DNA of 64,000 nt, from positions 86,931-150,930 of the forward strand of contig WKFN01000007.1 in NCBI GenBank assembly GCA_014872805.1, given 5' to 3'. The number at the start of each line of letters is the position of its first letter. Positions within the stretch are counted from its first letter, which is position 1. Made by a program: the position numbers and the translations under genes. This DNA is from Opacimonas sp014872805 (lineage in GTDB: Bacteria > Pseudomonadota > Gammaproteobacteria > Enterobacterales > Alteromonadaceae). Positions 35,993-45,459 of this stretch are shown in pieces. Below the pieces are notes generated by a model. That model saw only the letters and a list, made by a program, of their open reading frames with translations, made no database searches and was not told where the DNA came from.

Positions 35993-36937
35993 TTAACTGA
36001 CTTGTCTAACTTGTAGCTCTTTGGGGACTGCAAACTCAATGTTTTCTTCGCGACCTGAGAGCTCTTGAACGTCGCCAGCGCCTAAATCCTGCAGACGCTC
36101 TATGACTCCGAGTACCAAAATCTCCGGCGCTGATGCCCCTGCGCTGACACCAACTTGAGAACAATTATCTAGCCAATTTGGATCTATTGCATCAGCATCG
36201 GCAATGAGATAGGCACGTGTACCTAGCTTTTCTGATAGCTCACGTAAGCGGTTTGAATTTGAGCTACTAGTTGCTCCCACAACCAGTACCAGATCGCACT
36301 GTTGTGCCATGTCTCTTACTGCATCTTGGCGATTTTGCGTCGCATAACAGATATCGTCTTTACGCGGGCCATCGATCTTTGGAAAGGTTTCGCGCAGGGC
36401 ATCAATGACATCGGCAGTATCATCGACCGATAACGTTGTTTGTGAGCAATAGTACAAATCATCTGGATTTTTGACTTGTAGTGCACGAGCGTCTTCTGCG
36501 GTTTCACCCAAATAAATACCACCATTGGGATTGTCATACTGCCCCATGGTGCCTTCTACTTCGGGATGGCCCTTGTGACCAATCAAAATACATTCTGTTC
36601 CGCGCTTGCTTGCTCGAGTAACCTCCATATGTACTTTGGTGACTAATGGACAGGTAGCATCGAATACCTTAAGCCCTCGCCTGTCGGCTTCTTTGCGCAC
36701 CGCCTGGGAAACCCCATGAGCAGAAAAAATCACTATCGAGTCATCTGGTACTTGATCGAGTTCCGCAACAAATACCGCGCCTTTAGCTTTAAGACCATCC
36801 ACAACAAATTTATTATGAACGACTTCGTGACGCACATAGATGGGATGCGGAAACATCTCTAAGGCGCGTTCTACAATCGTGATAGCTCGGTCAACACCAG
36901 CACAAAAACCACGGGGGTTTGCTAATTGGATCTGCAT
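35993..36937 (-). CDS. ispH: 4-hydroxy-3-methylbut-2-enyl diphosphate reductase
   Basis: A 314-residue [4Fe-4S] enzyme, the last step of the MEP isoprenoid pathway that Dxs begins. The three cluster cysteines are in NPRGFCAGVDRA, FDATCPLVTKVH and DDICYATQNRQ, and the catalytic Glu is in GHKGHPEVEGTMGQY. The ATG at 36937 (MQIQLANPRG) matches E. coli and has AAAGG about 9 nt upstream; an ATG 9 nt earlier (36946) touches the ribosome site. It follows fkpB by 22 nt in the conserved ribF-ileS-lspA-fkpB-ispH unit. Confidence 0.97.
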   Translation of the reverse strand: MQIQLANPRGFCAGVDRAITIVERALEMFPHPIYVRHEVVHNKFVVDGLKAKGAVFVAELDQVPDDSIVIFSAHGVSQAVRKEADRRGLKVFDATCPLVTKVHMEVTRASKRGTECILIGHKGHPEVEGTMGQYDNPNGGIYLGETAEDARALQVKNPDDLYYCSQTTLSVDDTADVIDALRETFPKIDGPRKDDICYATQNRQDAVRDMAQQCDLVLVVGATSSSNSNRLRELSEKLGTRAYLIADADAIDPNWLDNCSQVGVSAGASAPEILVLGVIERLQDLGAGDVQELSGREENIEFAVPKELQVRQVS

Positions 36938-36959
36938 CACATTCATCCTTTATATTTAA

Positions 36960-37403
36960 CTATGAGTTAATCACATCAATGATTTCAACATCAAAAATCA
37001 CTGTCTGTCCCGCCAGGGGGTGATTAAAATCAACCGTCACCGATAAGCCTTCTACCGCTCTGATAATACCAGGAAGCTCCGAACCATCCGGCTGAGCAAA
37101 ACCGATGATCATACCTTCTTTGAGTTCCATAGACGCATCAAACTTGGAGCGGTCAACATGATAAATATTATCCGGATTAGGCATACCAAACGCATCATTA
37201 GCCGGCAAGGTAAATGATGCCTTTTCACCTTTCTTCAAACCAAGCAAACACTTTTCAAAATTTGGGGTCAATGAACCATCGCCCATAACCATCTTAGCAG
37301 GCTTATTATTGACTCTAGTGCTATCCGCCGCCGAGCCATCTTCTAACTTCAAATCGAAGTGCAAAATCACTTCGCTGTTTTCAACAATACTAAGATTGCT
37401 CAT
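36960..37403 (-). CDS. fkpB: FKBP-type peptidyl-prolyl isomerase FkpB (SlpA)
   Basis: A 147-residue SlyD-like prolyl isomerase: ILHFDLKLEDGSAADST at the N-terminus, then MVMGDGSLTPNFEKCLLGLKKGE and DFNHPLAGQTVIFDVEI, with no metal-binding tail. The ATG at 37403 has AAGGA 8 nt upstream and overlaps the end of lspA by 14 nt; an in-frame opening to 37424 lies inside lspA. Confidence 0.94.
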   Translation of the reverse strand: MSNLSIVENSEVILHFDLKLEDGSAADSTRVNNKPAKMVMGDGSLTPNFEKCLLGLKKGEKASFTLPANDAFGMPNPDNIYHVDRSKFDASMELKEGMIIGFAQPDGSELPGIIRAVEGLSVTVDFNHPLAGQTVIFDVEIIDVINS

Positions 37404-37890
37404 TTGCTTCTTCCTTATTGACAAACATATCGACGATTAACAATCCTGCCCCAATAAAAATCACACTATCTGCAATATTAAAAGCTGGCCAATGATAACT
37501 ACCTATATAAAAATCTAAAAAATCGATCACGTAACCGTGGACCATCCTATCGATTACATTGCCAATCGCTCCGCCTAAGATAAAACAAAACGCAACTGGC
37601 AATAATCTTTGCGACTTGGGAGATTGATATAACCACCAAATAATAACAACGCTCACAATCCAGGCGATTGCTGTAAAAAAGTAACGCTGCCACCCGCCCG
37701 CATCATGCAAAAAACTAAATGCTGCGCCATAGTTGCGCACATAAGTAAGATTAAAAAACCCCGTCACTTGGATAGATTCATACAAATCAAAGTTCGCCAC
37801 AACCATCTGCTTGGTGACTTGATCAATTATCAATCCCAACAGAGCAATCCAAATAAATCGCAATCCGCTCTCACTAAAGAGTTTACGCAT
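37390..37890 (-). CDS. lspA: lipoprotein signal peptidase (signal peptidase II)
   Basis: A 166-residue inner-membrane aspartyl protease with four hydrophobic segments. Conserved boxes are LLGLIIDQVTK, RNYGAAFSFL, GGAIGNVIDRMVHGYVIDFLDF (first catalytic Asp) and FNIADSVIFIG (second catalytic Asp). The ATG at 37890 gives the usual length and overlaps ileS by 8 nt; in-frame ATGs at 37914 and 37920 are possible but lie deeper in ileS. Confidence 0.95.
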   Translation of the reverse strand: MRKLFSESGLRFIWIALLGLIIDQVTKQMVVANFDLYESIQVTGFFNLTYVRNYGAAFSFLHDAGGWQRYFFTAIAWIVSVVIIWWLYQSPKSQRLLPVAFCFILGGAIGNVIDRMVHGYVIDFLDFYIGSYHWPAFNIADSVIFIGAGLLIVDMFVNKEEANEQS

Positions 37891-40696
37891 ATTGTCTGGT
37901 CTCACCTTCGCCATCGACATTGGTTATACATCGACCGCATAGTTCTGGATGAGTGTCGTCAGTACCAACATCATCTCGATAGTGCCAGCAACGCACACAT
38001 TTTTTGCCACTGGCTTGTTCGACAAGGACAAACAGTCCTTTATTCGCGGTCTCTTGAGCATTATTAGGCTTATCAGCTAATAATTTAACTTGTGCTTTGG
38101 ATGTGATTGTCACAAACCGCAACTCGTCCTCTAGGCGGGATAATATTTCTACTAATTCATCCGAGACATACAAAGTCACTTGAGCTTCGAGCGAACTTCC
38201 GATGCCTTGTTCTTTTCGCGCAATCTCTAGCGCACCATTCACAGCCACTTTTACATCTAATACGGATGCCCAGAACGCATCATCAAATTGCGTCTGCGCA
38301 GATAGCTGTGGCCACGCGGCATACCAATTTTGGGTAAAGATAAATTCATCATCTTGCGCGGTTTTGAGCTCATCCCAAATTTCTTGAGCCGTAAAGCTGC
38401 ACACTGGAGCCATCCAGCGCACCAAGGCTTGTGCAATATGATACAAAGCCGTTTGACACGAACGTCTAGCTAGACCATCCGCTTTTGCTGTGTATTGACG
38501 ATCTTTAATGACATCTAAATAAAACGAGCCCATATCGACAGAACAGAACTGTACGAGTTTTTGTGCGACAACTAGCATGTCATAGCGATCGTAAGCAGCT
38601 AAAATTTCATCCTGAACGGTTTTGGTTTTACCAACTGCCCATGCGTCAAGTGCAATCAATTCATCATCGGCGACCATATCGGTTGCTGGGTTAAAACCAT
38701 TGAGGTTGGCCAGTAAGAAGCGAGCCGTATTACGCACACGACGATAAGCGTCTGCTGCGCGCTTTAAGATTTCATCAGATACGGTCATCTCACCTCGATA
38801 ATCGGTCGATGCCACCCATAAACGCAAAATATCTGCACCGTACTTGTTGAACACTTCTTGTGGTGCTACGACATTGCCTAAAGATTTTGACATCTTGCGA
38901 CCGTGCGCATCCACTGTGAAACCATGCGTTAATACTTGTTTGTACGGAGCATGGCCGTGCATAGCAACCGATGACATGAGAGATGACATGAACCAACCAC
39001 GATGTTGGTCAGAACCTTCCAAGTACAAATCCGCAGACGCTGGAATATCATCGCGACAATCCACAACAAAGTGATGGGTTACCCCTGAATCAAACCAGAC
39101 ATCTAAGGTATCAGTCACTTTTTCGTATTGCTCAGCTTCCGCGCCAAGCAATGCTGTATCATTTATATCCCACCAAGCTTGGATGCCTTTTTGCTCAACG
39201 GCTTGGGCAACTTGCTCAATAAGTTCAGCACTGCGCGGATGGATATCTCCTGTTTGCTTGTGAATATACAGTGCAATCGGGACACCCCAAGTGCGCTGAC
39301 GTGAAATACACCAATCTGGACGGCCTTCAACCATGGTGGAAATGCGTTGCTCGCCCCATTCAGGGATCCATTGTGTCTGCTTGATTTCTTCAAGTGATGC
39401 GTTGCGCAAACCATTGTCATCCATCGAGATGAACCACTGTGGCGTAGCACGGAAAATAATAGGCGTTTTGTGGCGCCAGCAATGCGGATAGCTATGCTCA
39501 TATTTCGCCTGATATTGCAACGCACCCACAGACTCTAAATGCTCAACAATAGGCTGGTTCGCTTTAAACACATGCTGACCAGCAAAAAGAGGCGTATCTT
39601 CTAAATAGACACCGTTGCCACCAACGGGATTGTATACTTCAATGCCATACTCTTTACCAACATTAAAGTCATCCACACCATGTGCCGGTGCAGTGTGAAC
39701 ACAACCTGTGCCTGATTCGGTGGTTACATGATCACCGCAAATGACAGGCACAACCAAATCCAAATATGGGTGCGCTAATTCAAGTTGTTTCAAGCCATTA
39801 CCTTGAGTAGTGGCGACCACTTGATATTCTGTAATACCATAGCGTTGCATACAATCTTCAACCAAATCTTCGGCTAAGACTAATTTAGCATCTGCTATTT
39901 GGACTAAGGCATAGGTCAGCTCAGGGTGTATTGAGACTGCTCGACTCGCTGGAATTGTCCAAGGCGTGGTGGTCCAAATCACCACATAGGTATTGACCAA
40001 GTCTGCGTTACTCACATTAAACGCATTGGCAGCGGTTGCCGTATCTTTCACAAGGTAACGCACATCTATAGCAGGTGATACTTTATCTTTATACTCAACT
40101 TCAGCCTCTGCCAAAGCTGAGCCACAATCGGTACACCAATGCACAGGTTTAAATCCTTTACGCAAATGCCCCGATTCAGTAATTTTGCCTAGAGCACGGA
40201 TAATGTTGGCTTCGGAGGAAAAGTCCATGGTTTTGTACGGTTTATTCCACTCACCTAACACACCCAAGCGCACAAAATCGCGTTTTTGCCCTTCTATCTG
40301 TCGCTCTGCATACGCTCGACATTTTTCTCGAAAATCAGCCGCGCTGACTTTGTGGCCTGGCTTGCCGACTTTCTTTTCGACTTGCAGCTCAATTGGCAAA
40401 CCATGACAATCCCAACCTGGTACGTACGGTGCGTCAAAACCGCTCAATGTTTTGGCTTTTACGATAATGTCTTTAAGGATCTTATTGACCGCATGACCGA
40501 TGTGAATATCACCGTTGGCATACGGAGGACCGTCATGCAATACAAATGGTGTTTGCCCCTGACGCGCTTCTCGAATTTTTTGGTAGAGTTTTTTCTCAGT
40601 CCACTCTTTGAGCATTTTCGGCTCACGTTGGGCAAGGTTACCACGCATCGGAAAAGGCGTTTCAGGTAAATTTAGTGTTGCTTTATAATCGGTCAT
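37883..40696 (-). CDS. ileS: isoleucyl-tRNA synthetase
   Basis: A 937-residue class I synthetase. HIGH is present in YANGDIHIGHAVNK, the catalytic lysine loop is KMSKSLGN, and editing-domain motifs include WTTTPWTIPASRA. The C-terminal zinc finger is CVRCWHYRDDVG...CGRC. The ATG at 40696 (MTDYKATLNLPETPFPMRG) matches E. coli; an in-frame ATG at 40711 would add 5 residues. It is of the bacterial mupirocin-sensitive length class. Confidence 0.98.
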   Translation of the reverse strand: MTDYKATLNLPETPFPMRGNLAQREPKMLKEWTEKKLYQKIREARQGQTPFVLHDGPPYANGDIHIGHAVNKILKDIIVKAKTLSGFDAPYVPGWDCHGLPIELQVEKKVGKPGHKVSAADFREKCRAYAERQIEGQKRDFVRLGVLGEWNKPYKTMDFSSEANIIRALGKITESGHLRKGFKPVHWCTDCGSALAEAEVEYKDKVSPAIDVRYLVKDTATAANAFNVSNADLVNTYVVIWTTTPWTIPASRAVSIHPELTYALVQIADAKLVLAEDLVEDCMQRYGITEYQVVATTQGNGLKQLELAHPYLDLVVPVICGDHVTTESGTGCVHTAPAHGVDDFNVGKEYGIEVYNPVGGNGVYLEDTPLFAGQHVFKANQPIVEHLESVGALQYQAKYEHSYPHCWRHKTPIIFRATPQWFISMDDNGLRNASLEEIKQTQWIPEWGEQRISTMVEGRPDWCISRQRTWGVPIALYIHKQTGDIHPRSAELIEQVAQAVEQKGIQAWWDINDTALLGAEAEQYEKVTDTLDVWFDSGVTHHFVVDCRDDIPASADLYLEGSDQHRGWFMSSLMSSVAMHGHAPYKQVLTHGFTVDAHGRKMSKSLGNVVAPQEVFNKYGADILRLWVASTDYRGEMTVSDEILKRAADAYRRVRNTARFLLANLNGFNPATDMVADDELIALDAWAVGKTKTVQDEILAAYDRYDMLVVAQKLVQFCSVDMGSFYLDVIKDRQYTAKADGLARRSCQTALYHIAQALVRWMAPVCSFTAQEIWDELKTAQDDEFIFTQNWYAAWPQLSAQTQFDDAFWASVLDVKVAVNGALEIARKEQGIGSSLEAQVTLYVSDELVEILSRLEDELRFVTITSKAQVKLLADKPNNAQETANKGLFVLVEQASGKKCVRCWHYRDDVGTDDTHPELCGRCITNVDGEGETRQYA

Positions 40697-40738
40697 TGTG
40701 TGTTTTTCCAAACATTATCATTTTGTCATACTGCTCAG

Positions 40739-41674
40739 TTACAATGTTGAGCTGCGATGAAAATAGGTGCGCGCTGCTAGCGCGTCTTGTTCAATTTGAA
40801 TTTTGAGCTCTGCAAATGTAGCAAATTTTTGAATGCCGCGCAGTCTATGTAATACGTTTACTTCGATGACTTGTCCATATAGGTCACCGGAAAAATCAAA
40901 AATATGAACTTCTAACAAAGCATCTTCTCCAGAAACCGTAGGTCGTGCGCCAATATTAGCGACACCTTGATAGTACTCACCACATATATCTATTGACACA
41001 GCATAAACACCAACTACTGGCGGCTTTGCTCGCTTTAGATTGACGTTTGCCGTTGGGAACCCTATGGTGCGGCCTTTCTTTTGGCCATGGACAACACGCC
41101 CTTTGATACTGAAAGTACGGCCTAGCATCTGCTTAGCGAGCGTAAAATCATGTTCAGCCAACGCTTGACGTATTGCAGTTGAGCTAATCCGACAATCAGC
41201 GAGGCGAAAACTAGCGGTGTTGACAACAGAGAATCCGAATTGTTTACCCGCTTCAAGGAGCATTGCAAAATCCCCTTCGCGCCCCTTGCCAAAACGGAAA
41301 TCATCACCTACCACCAAGAATTTAACCCCCAGTTTGTCGACGAGAATATCTTTGATGAACTGTACTGCAGATTGATTGGCGAAGGAGTGGGTGAAATGCA
41401 CACAAAACAATCTATCCATGCCCAAATCGCGCATGGCTTCATATTTATCACGCCATCTGGAGAGTCTAGAGGGTGCTTTTTCGGGGGTAAATACTTCTTC
41501 AGGTTGCGGTTCAAACACCATCACCGCCGTTGGCAAAGAGAGCTCCTCTGCCTTGTTCCGTAGATTTCGTAATACCGCTTGATGCCCAAGGTGCACCCCA
41601 TCAAACTTACCAATGGTCAACACGCAGCCTTTGTGCTGTGGTCGAATATTGTGTAATCCTCGGATCAGTTGCAT
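40739..41674 (-). CDS. ribF: bifunctional riboflavin kinase / FAD synthetase
   Basis: A 311-residue enzyme that turns riboflavin into FMN and FAD. The N-terminal adenylyltransferase has TIGKFDGVHLGHQAVL and VVGDDFRFGKGREGD; the C-terminal flavokinase has KKGRTIGFPTANV and GVANIGARPTV. The ATG at 41674 (MQLIRGLHNI) has AGGG 5 nt upstream; an opening to 41707 lacks this. On the minus strand a perfect TATAAT (41721-41726) lies upstream in the gap to murJ but without a convincing -35. It uses the product of the rib genes at 3-6 kb. Confidence 0.96.
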   Translation of the reverse strand: MQLIRGLHNIRPQHKGCVLTIGKFDGVHLGHQAVLRNLRNKAEELSLPTAVMVFEPQPEEVFTPEKAPSRLSRWRDKYEAMRDLGMDRLFCVHFTHSFANQSAVQFIKDILVDKLGVKFLVVGDDFRFGKGREGDFAMLLEAGKQFGFSVVNTASFRLADCRISSTAIRQALAEHDFTLAKQMLGRTFSIKGRVVHGQKKGRTIGFPTANVNLKRAKPPVVGVYAVSIDICGEYYQGVANIGARPTVSGEDALLEVHIFDFSGDLYGQVIEVNVLHRLRGIQKFATFAELKIQIEQDALAARTYFHRSSTL

Positions 41675-41831
41675 GTTACCCTGTTTCTTGCTGAACAAAT
41701 TTGTCATATACTGGCGCGCGATTATACCTGTTTATTCAGCACTAGGCTATGCCAAAATCCTTGAAGCATCTAGATTGACGAGGCAATTGCCGCAGTTTTT
41801 TCAACAGACTGAGCCAATATTAAATAAGCGG

Positions 41832-43394
41832 TTACTTTATTTCACCATTCGGTGGAGAGCGTATTGCACTGAGAGTGACACCGAACACTTTAAGAGAAAC
41901 AAAATACACAACGGCTGCCAAAATGAGCCATTGAACAACAAGACTCAAGCGAAGTACGAAGGTTAATTCAGACCAGACAATATTAGCTTGTACATACATG
42001 AGTACGCCACCCATGATAAGACTCGAAACAACCACTCGCATACACAACAGTAATGTTGCTAAAGACAGGCGATACATATCCCGCTGGTGCAGGTGGTAAT
42101 ACAACAAACCGGCGTTCAATGTCGCAGATAGTGCGGTTGCAATTGCCAGTCCAACAAATCCATAAGGAATCGCAAAAATCACATTAAATCCCATGTTTGC
42201 AACCATCGCTATGATCCCAATTTTTACGGGGGTTTTAGTATCTTGCTGAGCGAAAAAACCTGGTGCTAAGACTTTAATTAACATAAAACTAAACAAACCA
42301 GAAGCATAAGCTATCAAACTCATACTGGCCATACTGACATCGCTTGCAGTGAACGCTCCACGTTCAAAAATTAAAGAAAGTAAAGGTTCAGCAAGCACAA
42401 TCAGCCCAATTGCCGATGGTATACCTAACACACAGACCATTTTGATAGCCCAGTTCATGTTTGCCTGAAAGCGTAATTTGTCTTGCGCGATATGGTCTTT
42501 AGACAACGCTGGCAAAATAATCGTGGCAATCGCAATGCCAAATAAACCAAGAGGAAATTCCATCAAACGATCAGAGTAATAGAGCCAGCTGATTGAACCC
42601 GTCATCAAAAAACTGGCGATTAAAGTATCAACAAGTAAGTTTATCTGACTCACCGAAACACCAAACAAAGCAGGTATCATTAATGTTCTGACTTTTTTAA
42701 CATTTGGGTCATGCCATCCCCATTGGGGACGAACTAGCGCGCCCACTTTTAACAAAAAAGGGATTTGAAAGACGAGTTGAACAACCCCTCCAATAAACAC
42801 CCCCCAAGCAAGTGCAAAAGCAGGTGTTGAAAAATCGTTGTGCAAAATAACGGCACAAATGATGATCACTATATTCAGTATCACGGGCGTAAAGGATGAA
42901 ACGGCAAACTTATTAAGTGTATTTAAAATCGCACCCGATAATCCCACCAAGGTAACAAAGAACAAATACGGAAAGGTAATTTTGAGCATGGTAGAAGCAA
43001 GTAAGTATTTATCTCCGGCTGGTTCATCGTTGAGATAGGCAATAAACCACCCTGTACCAAAAATTGCCGCTATCACACTTGAACCAACCACACCTAATAC
43101 TGTGGTTAAAAACACAATAACGCCGAGGGTACCTGAAACCTTGGCAATAAATTGTTTAAATTCTGCTTTATCATTATTTGCTTGGACTTCGGTCAGAACT
43201 GGAATGAACGCTTGCGCAAAAGCGCCTTCAGAAAAAAGCCGACGTAAAAAATTGGGGATCTTGTTGGCAAAGAAAAACACATCAGCGCCCGCACCGGCTC
43301 CCATAAACTGTGCGATAACCACATCACGTACTAATCCCAAAATACGAGACAGGAACGTCATGAAACTAACAATAATGCCGGACTTTAAAAGCAT
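41832..43394 (-). CDS. murJ: lipid II flippase MurJ
   Basis: A 520-residue MOP-superfamily protein with about 14 membrane segments that flips lipid II to the periplasm for peptidoglycan synthesis. Landmarks are MTFLSRILGLVRDVVIAQFMGAG with the essential Arg, PNFLRRLFSEGAFAQAFIPV, and SGSISWLYYSDRLMEFPLGLFGIAIAT-type central motifs. It is divergent from rpsT with a 181-nt gap, and sits upstream of ribF on the same strand. Confidence 0.97.
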   Translation of the reverse strand: MLLKSGIIVSFMTFLSRILGLVRDVVIAQFMGAGAGADVFFFANKIPNFLRRLFSEGAFAQAFIPVLTEVQANNDKAEFKQFIAKVSGTLGVIVFLTTVLGVVGSSVIAAIFGTGWFIAYLNDEPAGDKYLLASTMLKITFPYLFFVTLVGLSGAILNTLNKFAVSSFTPVILNIVIIICAVILHNDFSTPAFALAWGVFIGGVVQLVFQIPFLLKVGALVRPQWGWHDPNVKKVRTLMIPALFGVSVSQINLLVDTLIASFLMTGSISWLYYSDRLMEFPLGLFGIAIATIILPALSKDHIAQDKLRFQANMNWAIKMVCVLGIPSAIGLIVLAEPLLSLIFERGAFTASDVSMASMSLIAYASGLFSFMLIKVLAPGFFAQQDTKTPVKIGIIAMVANMGFNVIFAIPYGFVGLAIATALSATLNAGLLYYHLHQRDMYRLSLATLLLCMRVVVSSLIMGGVLMYVQANIVWSELTFVLRLSLVVQWLILAAVVYFVSLKVFGVTLSAIRSPPNGEIK

Positions 43395-43504
43395 TGTGTA
43401 TAATTGAATTCTGTAAAAAGCTCCAAAAGATGGGCATAGACTAGCACTTATCGAATTTTTTTGCCTATATTTGTGTCTAACTGCGTTTATCTGCTTAAAA
43501 GCAT

Positions 43505-43533
43505 TTGACTTATGAGCCAGAAAAACCGATAAT
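43505..43533 (+). promoter_or_regulatory. sigma-70 promoter of rpsT
   Basis: TTGACT, 17-nt spacer and GATAAT lie about 40 nt upstream of the rpsT start, giving a short leader. Confidence 0.6.
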
Positions 43534-43575
43534 CTGCGCCCTAAATTTTACATGTAGCATATTTCGGAGTTCACA

Positions 43576-43839
43576 TTGGCTAACATTAAGTCTGCTAAAA
43601 AACGTGCAATTCAGGCCGAGAAGCGTCGTCAGCATAATGCGAGCCGTCGCTCTTTCACCCGTACTTGCATCAAAAAAGTTATTGCTGCCATCGCAGCAGG
43701 CGATAAAGCAGCTGCGCAAGCAGCACTAGACGCGGCTAAACCAGTTTTAGATCGTATGGCGACTAAAGGTTTGATTCACAAAAACAAAGCTGCTCGTCAC
43801 AAGTCTCGCTTAACAGCACAGATTAAAGCAATGGCGTAA
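43576..43839 (+). CDS. rpsT: 30S ribosomal protein S20
   Basis: An 87-residue basic helical protein that binds the 16S rRNA 5' and 3' minor domains. The N-terminus ANIKSAKKRAIQAEKRR and the C-terminal KGLIHKNKAARHKSRL are invariant. The start is TTG with GGAG 7 nt upstream. E. coli rpsT also starts with TTG, which there is part of translational autoregulation, so the weak start is probably functional. A strong terminator follows. Confidence 0.98.
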   Translation: MANIKSAKKRAIQAEKRRQHNASRRSFTRTCIKKVIAAIAAGDKAAAQAALDAAKPVLDRMATKGLIHKNKAARHKSRLTAQIKAMA

Positions 43840-43865
43840 GCCTTTCACGTTATTTGTGATAGCTC

Positions 43866-43893
43866 AAAAAAACCAGCTTCGGCTGGTTTTTTT
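43866..43893 (+). terminator. rho-independent terminator of rpsT
   Basis: A perfect 12-bp stem AAAAAAACCAGC / GCTGGTTTTTTT capped by a stable TTCG tetraloop, ending in seven Ts, 26 nt after the rpsT stop. Confidence 0.95.
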
Positions 43894-44005
43894 ATGCCTG
43901 TTTCACGTAAATTTCATATTAACATCGACATTTCTTGATAATATAATCTGGAAAATTTAGACGTACGCATGCAGTATGGACATACAATAATAATCAAGGC
44001 CAAAT

Positions 44006-45454
44006 ATGCATCATTTTACCAAACCAATCATTTTTGTTTTTGCTATTACTCTACTAGGTTGTAGCAATACTCAAATTCCGGCTTCGACACAGTCAGTACA
44101 ACCCGCCATCAAACAGGCCCCCAAACCCGATGCGGTGATTCAAAGACAACTTGCTCAAATTACCCAAGCAAGCCAACAATCTACTTTATCTTTTGACATC
44201 GTTGCAGACCTGACTTCTAAAGTAGGCCCCAGAATTGCGGGCTCCGCTGGTGACAAAAAAGCCATCGCTTGGGCAGAGCAATCCTTCACTGATCTTGGTT
44301 TTGACAGAGTGTACAAACAACCTGTTCGCGTCCGTAACTGGGAGCGGGGATTCGCCAATGCCAAAGTAATTAGCCCTGAGGAACATGCATTAACGATTAC
44401 CGCCCTTGGCGGTTCGATTGCGACTCCTGAATCCGGTATCCAAGCAGAAGTAGTGAGATTTGAGTCATTAGAAGCATTGAGTAATGCTTCGAGCAACTTG
44501 GTTACCAATAAAATAGTTTACATTGACCAATCAATGCAAAGAGACCGAGCCGGACGTTTTTATGGCAAGGTAGTTCCTAATCGGGTTCGCGGTGCCGTTG
44601 AAGCTGCCAAAAAAGGGGCATTGGCAATTATTATTCGTTCTGTTGGCACCGCCAATTCACAATTTGCACACACTGGTGTGATGCGTTATGACGACGAAGT
44701 CACCAAAATACCCGCTGGCGCACTCTCCTCTCTTGACGCCGACAAGCTAACCAAGTTAATTAATTCTTATGGCACTGTGTCAGTCAGCCTAACTATGCAT
44801 GCCAAAGACACGGGTTGGCAAACTTCCTACAATGTAATAGGCGAGATAACCGGTAGAACACACCCTGACGAAGTTGTTTTGATTTCAGCACATCTTGATT
44901 CATGGGATTTGGGTACCGGTGCATTAGATGATGGGGCTGGCGTTGGGATCGTTATGGCCGCAGCCAAATTAATCAAAGATACGCTAGGTCAGCCTGAACG
45001 AACAATTCGGGTAATTTTGTACGCTGCAGAAGAAATTGGTTTAGTTGGGGCTTATGAATATGCCAAAGCAAATAAAAAAGATTTAGCCAACATCATCGTG
45101 GCTGCCGAATCCGATTTTGGTGCTGGACAAATATATCGAATAGATACTCGTTTTGCTCCTGAAGTGCGTGATAATGCTTTATTGCTTTACAATGCCTTAG
45201 CCCAAATGAATATTGAATTAGGTAACAACACCACCCGTGGTGGACCAGACGTCTCTATGCTACCAAATTATGGCGTTCCAGTTCTCTCTCTTAGACAAGA
45301 CGGTACGTATTATTTTGATTTTCATCACACGGCTGACGATACATTGGATAAGATAGACGTAGACGCCATTGTGCAAAACCAAACCGCCTGGGCAATAGTG
45401 ACAACGTATTTTGCCTACTCTAATTTTGATCCTAGACCGGCACCGGAACTTTAA
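44006..45454 (+). CDS. M28-family zinc aminopeptidase, lipoprotein
   Basis: A 482-residue predicted lipoprotein (lipobox LLGC, Cys19) with an M28 catalytic domain. Metal and catalytic residues are seen in SAHLDSWDLGTGALDDGAG (about residues 293-312), YAAEEIGLVGAYEY, AAESDFGAG and FDFHHTADDTLDK. A protease-associated insert lies between about 130 and 260. The layout resembles carboxypeptidase Q-like dipeptidases; substrate unknown. It acts outside the cytoplasm, anchored to a membrane. It ends 5 nt before the next gene. Confidence 0.9.
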   Translation: MHHFTKPIIFVFAITLLGCSNTQIPASTQSVQPAIKQAPKPDAVIQRQLAQITQASQQSTLSFDIVADLTSKVGPRIAGSAGDKKAIAWAEQSFTDLGFDRVYKQPVRVRNWERGFANAKVISPEEHALTITALGGSIATPESGIQAEVVRFESLEALSNASSNLVTNKIVYIDQSMQRDRAGRFYGKVVPNRVRGAVEAAKKGALAIIIRSVGTANSQFAHTGVMRYDDEVTKIPAGALSSLDADKLTKLINSYGTVSVSLTMHAKDTGWQTSYNVIGEITGRTHPDEVVLISAHLDSWDLGTGALDDGAGVGIVMAAAKLIKDTLGQPERTIRVILYAAEEIGLVGAYEYAKANKKDLANIIVAAESDFGAGQIYRIDTRFAPEVRDNALLLYNALAQMNIELGNNTTRGGPDVSMLPNYGVPVLSLRQDGTYYFDFHHTADDTLDKIDVDAIVQNQTAWAIVTTYFAYSNFDPRPAPEL

Positions 45455-45459
45455 TATTG

